From assembly GCA_014871385.1 (NCBI GenBank), contig CM026426.1, forward strand, positions 2,305,852 through 2,369,851: a stretch of DNA of 64,000 nucleotides, read 5' to 3'. The DNA is from Ceratodon purpureus (taxonomy: Eukaryota; Streptophyta; Bryopsida; Pseudoditrichales; Ditrichaceae). Made by a program: the position numbers and the translations under genes. Positions within the stretch are counted from its first letter, which is position 1. The number at the start of each line of letters is the position of its first letter. Below are positions 22,443-30,316 of this stretch, piece after piece. The notes beneath the pieces were generated by a model. That model worked only from the letters and a program-made list of their open reading frames with translations, was not told where the DNA came from and searched no databases.

Positions 22443-24075
22443 ATGAGAGAAGTTGGGAAGGAGAATTACTTTCACGTGAAGGTTGGGTTGCCAAATGCAG
22501 GTTTGGACCCCGCCTTCGACTGCAACCATGTCAGCAATGAGGAGCTAAGGTCCGTATTCGGAGAGAGGGTTCCTGGGAAGGGATATCTCGTCGACGGAGC
22601 GAATTCAGGAGAGGTCAAGGCGAGAGTGTTGGAGCTGTACCCGGCAATCTCTCAAATTCCCGAGCTTCCTGCGGGTTTGTTCCTCCCGGAGAGCTTCGCG
22701 AGAGCGGTCGTTTCGGAGGTCTTCCATCGCTACCCAATGAACTAGGCAAAGTATGCGGAGGATCGCTGGAGGGGTAAGAAAATCGAGAGCGGAGACGAAC
22801 TCACAGTCCTGTATCGCACCCCTGACCGGAATGCCACCTACGTCGAAACCCTCTACAAGGGCTTGGAAGCCGAGATTGCGATCGCTGAGAAGGACTTCGA
22901 GACGGCCGTGGCAATCCATAGTGTTGCACACGAACGGGCTGGGCTTCTGAGGCAGACGGCCAAGCCACCGCTCACGGATATGGAGAGGTACAAGCTTCAG
23001 ATCAAGCTGATGTGCATTGAGGAGACTATGGACTCCTCCGAGGCGAAACTGCAGAAGTGGGGGGCGATGAAATCCGTCGTCAAAGGCTCTGCTGATGAAA
23101 CATTCCTGAGGTTCTTCAAAGACGAAATTTTCGGCGAAGAACAGAGAACCTTGGAGGCTGGGGAGGAAGTGCAACGTATGAAGGAGGATTTAACTGAAAC
23201 GTCGGCGAAGGATCTCGCGGTGGCCATCGAGGTTGAGAAACGCCTGTCTTCTGCAAAGCAGGATGCAAGGGACAAGGTGATGGGCTTGAAAGAAAATCTC
23301 CGCCAGCTTCAGATATGGTCGTCTCTATCAATGTTCGGTGCCCCCAGTCCTCGAATCGCAGCGCCCACTCAGAACATCGACTCAATTACCCTTACAGTGC
23401 AAGGTTGCTCCCTTTGTAACCAAGGGTTTCCGGCGATGGACCTCGTGACTGCGTCGTGCGCTTGCCCATACCACCCGTGGTGCGCTGCAGTGCGGACGTC
23501 GCTTAGTCAGAACTGCGCACATTAGGGGAAAAATCAGGTCTCCAACGGGCCTTGTAAGACAGCCCGGATTAGGTGAGCTTCCTGCCCGCTGACACTTCTC
23601 TTCGAAATCTCATTGGTCGATATCCTGCCCGCTGACAACAAAATTCGCCTCGCTGACAGCAGGATTCGCTGACAGGAGGATCCGCTGACAACAGGATCCG
23701 GTACTGTCCAATGGGGTGATAGCAGTGGGCACACGGTCGGTGACAGTGTCATTACTGCTTATATTGTCCAATGGGGGGGTGGGGTGGGGTGGGGTGGGGA
23801 AGGGAAGCGATTGGCTGGACCCCCCAAATGCCAACTGCTGTCACTGCTGGCAGCATTTGGCGACCTGCTGGCACAGTTGGTGCCAGCAGGTAAAGTGCAC
23901 GGGCATGCCCAAAACTTTGGCACGGAAAGCATGGAAAAGGCCCGTTGGAGACCCCAAACTGCTCCTAATGAGATGCGGGGAGCATTTCGCAGAGAACTGG
24001 TTGAACAGCTTCGGCTTTTTCAAGTGCGAAGGTACGTCAAGGTCGCGCATGTGCATTGATTTCCAGTATTGCTGA
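22443..24075 (+). CDS. Coiled-coil protein with RING-like zinc finger, broken by a stop and by an inverted-repeat insertion
   Basis: The ATG at 22,443 begins a frame that is open to 23,519 except for one TAG at 22,743-22,745 (codon 101). Residues about 140-300 form a charged coiled coil. A zinc finger starts CSLC (Cys322, Cys325) and continues with Cys-Ala-Cys and Tyr-His-Pro-Trp-Cys. At 23,520 a 451-bp inverted-repeat element interrupts the gene. Removing it exactly joins the frame to 23,971 and creates the last CxxC of a RING (Cys-Ala-Arg-Cys), followed by about 33 residues to a stop at 24,075. The finger resembles that of the gene at 15,180, including the Phe-Gly after the last Cys pair. 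This looks like a second RING E3-type cargo protein, now doubly disabled. Confidence 0.65.
23520..23970. mobile_element. 451-bp inverted-repeat element (MITE-like), copy A
   Basis: The ends are CATTAGGGG and CTCCTAATG. Inner matches extend this inverted repeat (CTCCAACGGGCCTT against AAGGCCCGTTGGAG). The interior has repeats of GCTGACAACAGGATCC type, a GGGGT run, and a perfect 27-bp hairpin at 23,864-23,890. A second copy of identical length is at 29,866-30,316. No target site duplication is present: deleting 23,520-23,970 restores the RING reading frame exactly. No coding capacity. Confidence 0.85.
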
Positions 24076-24830
24076 ATCCATTGCGGAACCGAATATGAAA
24101 AACTTCCGACTTATGAGTCTGTATCTTGCATCTAATAAGCAATTTTTTTTTGAAATTCGTTTTTGACATGATACTGTGCATTAGAGTGTCCAGGGCGCTG
24201 GTCCGGAACTGATATCTGAGTTTTGCTACAACAGCGCGAGTGGGGATTAGCAGTGCGCCAGATACCGGAGAGGGAGAAAAGAGGCGCAAGCATTTGAACT
24301 CGGACATTGGAGGGTGGAATTATGCGCGCAAGGACAAGTCGACCTCTACATGCCGCCGGAAATCAAAATAGTGTTTTCCACCTCCGATTTCTTGGAAGAC
24401 TGCGACTGTATCTCAGCGACGGAATGGATTGCATTGTGACTACGCAGTGAATTTTCTTACAGTAGCTTAGACACTTTACCTTTTTTAAACTCCCAACTGT
24501 GCATCCGAACCAGGAAAACTTTGATCAAAGACTGTTTGAAAGGAATTTTCGGACCTATACTCGTTTGATAACTAAGCTACTATCACGGAAGTCCTGTTTT
24601 TTATAAGGAACCTTCAGAGCTATACTCTTTCACTGACTAAACTTCTACCAAGACAGCCATGTTTTAATGGATTCATCTCGATTACAATATATAATCTGAT
24701 GGAATTCAATGTCGGTTTGAGAAGTAGTTGGTCAGTGTGTCACTTCAGTAGTGTCGGATGGTTCGAATTTCATATTTGCTCGTGAAGCAGTTGAGCTGTA
24801 TGAAAATTGAAGACAATATGTTCCCAATCA
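24076..24830. other. Spacer without a supported gene
   Basis: AT-rich to mixed sequence between the last cargo gene and the right-end GTCCG cluster. Only short open frames were seen. Confidence 0.5.
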
Positions 24831-25449
24831 CAGCATCGCGGACCACCCTGTATGTGTTCGTCCACATCGCGTCCGCCCGGTCCGAAAGCCTCCGTCCGCA
24901 ATACGATCGGCATGAAGTCCGCCCACCCGGATACGCATTATCCCGCCTACAGGCCCGTCCGAGCCATGTTCCCAACACCCCACTGCATCGCGGACCACCC
25001 TGTATGTGTTCGTCCACATCGCGTCCGCCCGGTCCGACAACCTCCATCCGCAATACGATCGGCATCAAGTCCGCCCACCCGGATACGCATTATGCCCGCC
25101 TACAGGCCCGTCCGAGCCATGTCCGCCTACCAGTCCGGCCCACTCGCGGACTTCCCCGGCATTCAACGGTCGTGTTCCTCCTCAATCGTCCGCCAGGCCT
25201 AAACACGTCCGCCCCTGAACCCTAAATCGGTTGCCCGTCTCTGTCCGCCCGACTCCGCCGTCGGAACTCCTCCGGACATCCACGTCACCGTCCGGGGCCA
25301 CCGCAATTCCAAGTAGGACGCCACGTAACGGGGCGAGTAACTCTTTTACCCACGCTACTCGCAGGACCTAGAGGACCCTACGCTGACCCCTATTGTGACG
25401 TCGGAGGACCCCCGTCACGACCCATTCGGACGTCGCGACGGAAAAGTCA
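24831..25449. promoter_or_regulatory. Right subterminal GTCCG cluster 8 with 152-bp tandem duplication
   Basis: About 17 GTCCG/CGGAC words occur in roughly 420 bp. Part of this is a tandem duplication with a 152-bp period (units starting 24,833 and 24,985). Towards the terminus, GTCACGAC appears at about 25,411 and 25,446, matching motifs near the left end. No gene follows before the terminus, so these may be transposase-binding sites rather than promoter sites. Confidence 0.55.
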
Positions 25450-25474
25450 CGACCCGACGGCATAGAAAACCCTG
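25450..25474 (-). repeat. Right terminal inverted repeat of the giant hAT
   Basis: On the minus strand it begins CAGGGTTTTCTATGCCGTCG and continues GGTCG. It pairs with 1,654-1,678. Confidence 0.9.
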
Positions 25475-25482
25475 ATGGAAGC
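25475..25482. repeat. 8-bp target site duplication ATGGAAGC, right copy
   Basis: Identical to 1,646-1,653. It lies within the codons of the retroelement extra ORF, so the ORF frame can be traced across the insertion. Confidence 0.93.
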
Positions 25483-26703
25483 TATGGCGTGGGTGGCAAT
25501 GTGCGTCCAGCCAACCTTGTTGACTTCGAAGTTCTCGCGAGCTTCATCAATTGCCAGCTGCTCTAAGCGCAATTTTTCATGCTCCGCCTGTGTTGGTTGT
25601 TTCATGGTTGGGGCCTGCCCCGTGGTCAACGCCTTACACCGTGCCAAGTACTCTTTGTTGAGCTGCTCCAATCGTTGCGCCTTCTCTTCTGCGTATGTCT
25701 TCTCTCTGGCTAGTAAATCCATCTGTTCCTGCGTGTTTCCCACCTCTAGTTCCAGGTTGGCAACGCGATTTCGGAGATTGGTGAGTGTGGCTTGGGCTTC
25801 CTCCAATTGCTGGCGATACTCTGCCTTTGTGGACTCCAAGACCCTGTCAGCTTGTGCTTGGGCGTTTTGGAGCGCCTGAGCCGTCTTCTTCCTGGTGCGT
25901 TCCTCTTGGTCCTTGTGTGCCGTGTTTAGCTTCTCTTTCTCTTGCTCCGTTGTATGTGTGAACTGTATTAGTTCGTCCAAGATGGCTGCTAATGCTTTGG
26001 TGCGAGGTCCCCATGTTGTCTCCTGTGTCACGGCCCCCTCAGGTTCCTGCTCCGCAACGCGTGGGCGCTTGTGGCTGTGGCTGGGTGCTGCAAGTTCAAG
26101 GGCAGGGACGGCGGGAGCTGCCATCTCCCGCTGGATGTCCAAGAATGTGCCCAGAGCAGGTGCGCGATTCTGTCGTCGATGGTAGGAAAGATAATGCTGG
26201 ATGTAGGCCGTGAGGAATGGACCAATCGGACTCTCGTAATCCTGCGCTCGGCGGTGTCCACGCAGCTGAACTCTGAAGTTCTCGTCCACGAGAAGCCCCC
26301 AATTAATCTTCTCCCCAATGTCCGCCATGAACAGCAGCGTGAGTTGGTCTGCGGTGATCACGTTGCAATTGTTTTTGAAGAACACTTGGCTCAGGATGCC
26401 CCGGATCCGCGAGAACCAGGGTTCCGGGAGGACCTTGCCCAAAACAAAGACGTCATAGCAATTATCAGCTCGGAGAGGAGTGTTGTGTACCAGAGTTGGG
26501 AGGTCAGGCCGCGGATGCAGACACGCGGGGCTCCATTCGGTGACGCTCGTGCCGTCCCAGCCGAAGAACGCATGGAGGTAACGACTGGAGTACTGCACGA
26601 GGATGCCATCGACATAGCCGGAAGGGTAAGGCTCGTCCTCACTTCGCTCCCTCATGGACTGCACAAACTCTCGACATAGTGCCAAATCTGTTTTCCCTGC
26701 CAT
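25483..26703 (-). CDS. Retroelement extra ORF downstream of integrase, N-terminal part
   Basis: The ATG at 26,703 starts a protein of about 410 residues before the hAT insertion. Residues 1-190 look like a folded domain with aromatic motifs including Ile-Asn-Trp-Gly-Leu-Leu-Val and Ser-Pro-Ile-Gly-Pro-Phe-Leu. A short linker with a Lys-Arg-Pro-Arg motif follows. Residues about 240-390 form a long Glu/Gln/Lys coiled coil. It continues on the far side of the giant hAT (774-1,653). Extra ORFs occur in plant Tat and Athila elements. A sense-strand ORF downstream of integrase is the place of the Athila env-like gene, but I see no signal peptide or membrane segment here. Function unknown. Confidence 0.65.
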
Positions 26704-26904
26704 AAGTGTCTAATACTTTACTAACCCGGTCTTCGTGGTCCAGACCATGTCGGCCCGGCGCTTCCAGTCGAGGATCTGCTGTGGGACGGAGTATGGAGGA
26801 GCGGGTTTGCGCGGCTTCCGAGCCATGGCGTCTCTGGTGAGCAACAAGCGCGAGAGCGGAAGGCAGGGAGAGGAGAATGGTGATGGTGTGGAGCAGAATG
26901 AGCA
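26704..26904. other. Short spacer between integrase tail and extra ORF
   Basis: About 200 bp with overlapping short open frames. On the minus strand the integrase tail is Pro/Ser-rich and appears to end near 26,905. Nothing else is supported. Confidence 0.4.
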
Positions 26905-27564
26905 CTAGGCTTGGTCATTGGAGAAGAAGGTCTGAGCAGTGGGCTTTGATGGGAGCTGAGGTGATGGACTGGGCAGAGAGGCGGCCTGGATGTGACGGGG
27001 TGCCTTGGAGGATGGCTGGAGGGGAGACATTGGCGGCTGTAGCCGACCAGGATGTGATGGGAGGGCTGGCGAGGATGGTGGCGGCGGCATCCAAGCAAGG
27101 CGGCGCGAGATTTGAGGTGATGCAGTCTTGTCACCATGATAACTTTGAGATTTTTGAATTTTCCTAGTGTGAAGGGGGAATTGGAAAACTTGGATGAGAT
27201 TCAGAATTACTTCAGGGCAGTTGGTCTGGGTGTCTGTGGCAGATGGGACGTTTGGTTCGCCATGGTTGCTGGGCGTGGTGTCCATGGTGTTAGTATGGTA
27301 GGGCGGATCAGAGTCTTCACCATCTTGGATGTCCTTGGTGTCCAATGTTTTATTGATCTCACCCAGACTCATTGTTGGTGCTGGTTGCTCCATTGGAGTA
27401 TGGTAGTGTTTCAGCTTCCTGGCGTTGACAATGGTAGCCTTGGGATCGAAATTCTCGTTGTGTATAAGAAGTACAGTATTATTCGGGAGCACCAACTGTA
27501 CATAGTAAGGGCCGTGCCATATGATTTCAAATTTTGTTTTGCGCTGTTTTGGGTCTTGGGGGCA
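26905..27564 (-). pseudogene. Integrase C-terminal region of the Ty3 element, separated by an in-frame TAG
   Basis: This continues the 27,568-29,559 frame after a TAG at 27,565-27,567. The reading frame is the same, so one base change restores continuity. The first residues match the C-terminal GPY-type module of Ty3 integrases (His-Gly-Pro-Tyr-Tyr-Val-Gln-Leu). Then comes a long Pro/Ser/His-rich tail. No chromodomain is visible. Confidence 0.7.
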
Positions 27565-29559
27565 CTATAGGACATAATCTCCTTTCTGGAACAGTCGAGG
27601 AGGTTTGGACGCCTGGAAATGTTGGGCACTCAGCTGTTGTTTTTTGGTGATGTTTTGCAGAGCTAATTCTCGTAGCTCCTCCAAGTGATGAATGTCTTGT
27701 AATCTGGCGGCCAGGACCCTGTGCGGTGTATAATCTCGACGTGATATCGTTTGAAACGTGGGGGCGATATATTCGGTGGGGAGTAAGGGTTGGGTACCAT
27801 ATACTAACTCAAATGGGCTGGCCTTGGTGGCAGTCTTGGTCGCCACTCTGTAAGCCCATAGGGCAGCGGAGAGGTATGTATCCCAATCCATTTTGTTGGC
27901 TTGAATAAATCGCCGCATCATGTTGATTAGGGTCTTGTTAGTTGACCCAGCCTGCCCATTCCCTTGGGGATAGTATACGGTACTCGTGCGATGTTTTATG
28001 ACATGGTTGTCCATAAGTTCGTCAACGACGGCATTGACGAAATGGCTGCCCTGATCAGACATGATCTCCAAAGGACAGCCAAACCGAGTGATGATGTGCT
28101 CATATATGAAGCTAGCTGTTACCATGGCGGTGTTAGTGCGTAGAGGCTTGGCTTCTACCCATTTAGTGGTGTAATCCGTGGCAGCTAAAATGTACCGGAA
28201 GCCGTGCTTGGTAACAGGCTTAATGGGACCTATGAAATCTAACCCCCAGCGTAAAAACGGACCTAAAGGTGGGATCGATTTTAAAGGTACTTTTCCTTGA
28301 TACTGGAAATTGGTCGTCGATACTTGGCATGCATGACATTTTTTGATATATTGATGAACATCCTGATACAATGTAGGCCACCAGTATTTAGCCATTAAGA
28401 TCTTTTTGATGGTCGTATCCGGCCCTTGGTGACCTCCGGCTGGGCCATCGTGTAGATGAGCCATGATCTCATCCTGCCGATCTTTGGCGACGCAGATGCG
28501 GGTTTCACCATCCGGACCTTGTCGGTAGAGGTGTCCTCGTACCACGGTGTATGGCAGGGTGCTTTGGACGAAACTGATTTTCCTGGTGCCAGTGACGTCC
28601 GTAGGTAACGTGCCCGTGGTTAGGTATTGGATGTACGGATGTCTCCAATCCCTGGTGTCCTCGCTGGTGAGTGCTGCTGACTGTATATATGGGTCATTGA
28701 AGGAGTCGTCTATGCCGTCCTGGGTAGCCATGGTGTCCCTGGAAAGGTAATCCGCGACAATGTGTCTTCGACCAGGTACGTAAACTACCTCAAAGTCATA
28801 TTCGAGTAAAATCATAATCCATCGTGCTACTCGTCCCGTGACTAAGGGCTGATTGACTAAATATGATAAGCTGTGATGATCGACAATGAACCGAAACCTA
28901 TTGCCTAGAAGATAGTGTCTGAATTTTTTCACTGCGTAAATCATTGCCAGGGCCTCTCGTTCGGTTGTTGAGTAATTTCTTTCTGCCTGATTTAATAACC
29001 GGCTAGCATAAGCAACATGTTGATCATGTTTTCCGTTGATTCGTTGTGCCAGCATTACGCCGACCGCGATGTTCGAGGCATCTGTGTGAACATGAAACGG
29101 CTTAGTCCAGTCAGGTGCGATCAGAATTGGCGCATTGGAGTAGGCTTTTTTAATCTTGTCGAGGGCTTCTTGGGCGGCAGGGGTCCAGTTCTGCGGGTAA
29201 GAGTAACGAGCATGGTTAAGGGCTGTGATTGGTGCCGTAATATGTGCTAACTTCTCAATGTAGATCCTGTTGAACTGAGACAAACCAAGAAGTCGTTGGA
29301 CGCCCTTTTGGTTAACCGGAGGCGTCATGTTGAGTATGTCCTGTATTTTTTCGGGATCCGGTAGTTTCCCATATTTACACACAATATACCCCAGAATTAT
29401 GCCAGCAAAAAATAAAAACATACATTTGTCAGCATTTAAGCTAACAGCGTTGGCCCTGCAGGCATCGAAAATTTGTCGTAGGTGTGAGACATGATCTTGT
29501 TGGGAGCCGTAGACAGTGCCGTTGTTTAAGTATATGCGAAAAAACCTTTTTAGGTATGG
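27565..29559 (-). CDS. RT thumb, RNase H and integrase of the Ty3 element
   Basis: The frame continues the RT after a TGA at 29,560-29,562. RNase H has the Ty3 pattern HVHTDASN, ERNYSTTEREALA and FIVDHHSL. Integrase has an HHCC zinc-binding region ending CHAC, Asp in GLDFIGP, and Asp in MSDQGSHF. Where the third catalytic residue (Glu) is expected, in NGQAxSTNKTL, this copy has Gly. The RT active-site loop reads Tyr-Leu-Asn-Asn instead of Tyr-Leu-Asp-Asp. These changes, plus the flanking stops, mean the encoded enzymes should be inactive. The ORF ends at TAG 27,565-27,567. Confidence 0.85.
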   Translation of the reverse strand, partial: PYLKRFFRIYLNNGTVYGSQQDHVSHLRQIFDACRANAVSLNADKCMFLFFAGIILGYIVCKYGKLPDPEKIQDILNMTPPVNQKGVQRLLGLSQFNRIYIEKLAHITAPITALNHARYSYPQNWTPAAQEALDKIKKAYSNAPILIAPDWTKPFHVHTDASNIAVGVMLAQRINGKHDQHVAYASRLLNQAERNYSTTEREALAMIYAVKKFRHYLLGNRFRFIVDHHSLSYLVNQPLVTGRVARWIMILLEYDFEVVYVPGRRHIVADYLSRDTMATQDGIDDSFNDPYIQSAALTSEDTRDWRHPYIQYLTTGTLPTDVTGTRKISFVQSTLPYTVVRGHLYRQGPDGETRICVAKDRQDEIMAHLHDGPAGGHQGPDTTIKKILMAKYWWPTLYQDVHQYIKKCHACQVSTTNFQYQGKVPLKSIPPLGPFLRWGLDFIGPIKPVTKHGFRYILAATDYTTKWVEAKPLRTNTAMVTASFIYEHIITRFGCPLEIMSDQGSHFVNAVVDELMDNHVIKHRTSTVYYPQGNGQAGSTNKTLINMMRRFIQANKMDWDTYLSAALWAYRVATKTATKASPFELVYGTQPLLPTEYIAPTFQTISRRDYTPHRVLAARLQDIHHLEELRELALQNITKKQQLSAQHFQASKPPRLFQKGDYVL

Positions 29560-29865
29560 TCAAAAGATTAGCTCCATAACCGGCTGAAAAGTCATGGGGG
29601 CATTCTTGGCGCCAAAGGGCATCCTTTCGAACTGATAGGGACCCCATTCCGTAGAGAAGGCCGTTTTATTTTTGTCTTGGTCGGCCATGGCGACCTGGTA
29701 GTATCCCGAGAAGCAATCTAGGAACGAATACATTTCATGTCCTGCTACCTCGTCGATTATTTCCTCCATGTATGGCAACGGGTAGTGGTCTTTCCTCGTG
29801 GCGGCGTTGAGTTTTCTAAAATCAACGCATATCCGTAGGGTGCCGTTTTTCTTCGGAATGATGAC
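29560..29865 (-). pseudogene. RT palm/fingers fragment of the Ty3 element
   Basis: It contains RICVDFRKLN, YPLP, FLDCFSGYYQ and ERMPFGAKNAP, all typical Ty3 RT motifs. It is separated from the upstream gag-protease-RT frame by the 451-bp inverted-repeat element (29,866-30,316), and from the rest of RT by an in-frame TGA at 29,560-29,562. The apparent ATG belongs to the inserted element, not to the gene. Confidence 0.85.
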
Positions 29866-30316
29866 CATTAGGGGAAAAATCAGGTCTCCAACGGGCCTTG
29901 TAAGACAGCCCGGATTAGGTGAGCTTCCTGCCCGCTGACACTTCTCTTCAAAATCTCACTGGTCAATATCCTGCCCGCTGACAACAAAATTCGCCCCGCT
30001 GACAACAGGATTCGCTGACAATAGGATCCGCTGACAACAGGATCCGGTACTGTCCAATGGGGTGACAGCAGTGGGCACACGGTCGGTGACAGTGTCATTA
30101 CTGCTTGTATTGTCCAATGGGGGGGTGGGGTGGGGTGGGGTGCGGAAGGGAAGCGATTGGCTGGACCCCCCAAATGCCAACTGCTGGCACTGCTGGCAGC
30201 ATTTGGCGACCTGCTGGCACCAACTGTGCCAGCAGGTAAAGTGCACAAGCATGGCAAAAATTCAGGCACGGAAAACCTGGATAAGGCCCGTTGGAGACCC
30301 CAAACTTCCCCTAATG
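29866..30316. mobile_element. 451-bp inverted-repeat element (MITE-like), copy B
   Basis: Same length and nearly the same sequence as copy A (23,520-23,970), in the same plus-strand orientation, with ends CATTAGGGG and CCCCTAATG. It interrupts the retroelement RT between two codons. Deleting it exactly rejoins the RT frame, so again no target duplication is present, although a CAT on each side could be read as one in this copy alone. The 27-bp hairpin at 30,210-30,236 is the reverse complement of that in copy A. Confidence 0.85.

Larger units (their letters stand above)
1654..25474 (+). mobile_element. Giant 23.8-kb cargo-carrying hAT transposon
   Basis: The ends are inverted: 1,654-1,678 and the reverse complement of 25,450-25,474 share CAGGGTTTTCTAT, then one mismatch and CCGTCG. 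Perfect 8-bp duplications flank them. A hAT transposase with its three catalytic acidic residues lies inside. Most hAT elements are 2-5 kb; this one is about five times larger and carries about eight other reading frames, most on the plus strand. It sits in the extra ORF of the Ty3 element. Subterminal GTCACGAC motifs occur near both ends. Clusters of GTCCG/CGGAC precede most of the transcription units. It could alternatively be a smaller hAT that captured unrelated DNA, but the shared promoter motif argues for one integrated unit. Confidence 0.9.

Noticed and set aside
30129..30150. GGGGT repeats as a telomere-like array
   Set aside because: They belong to the internal part of the 451-bp inverted-repeat element and occur in both copies. 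They are not TTTAGGG units.
29866..30316. Reading the 451-bp element as a PIF/Harbinger MITE with TTA duplications
   Set aside because: TTA and TAA at the ends form part of the inverted repeat and are not direct repeats. Both reading frames rejoin exactly without any duplication.
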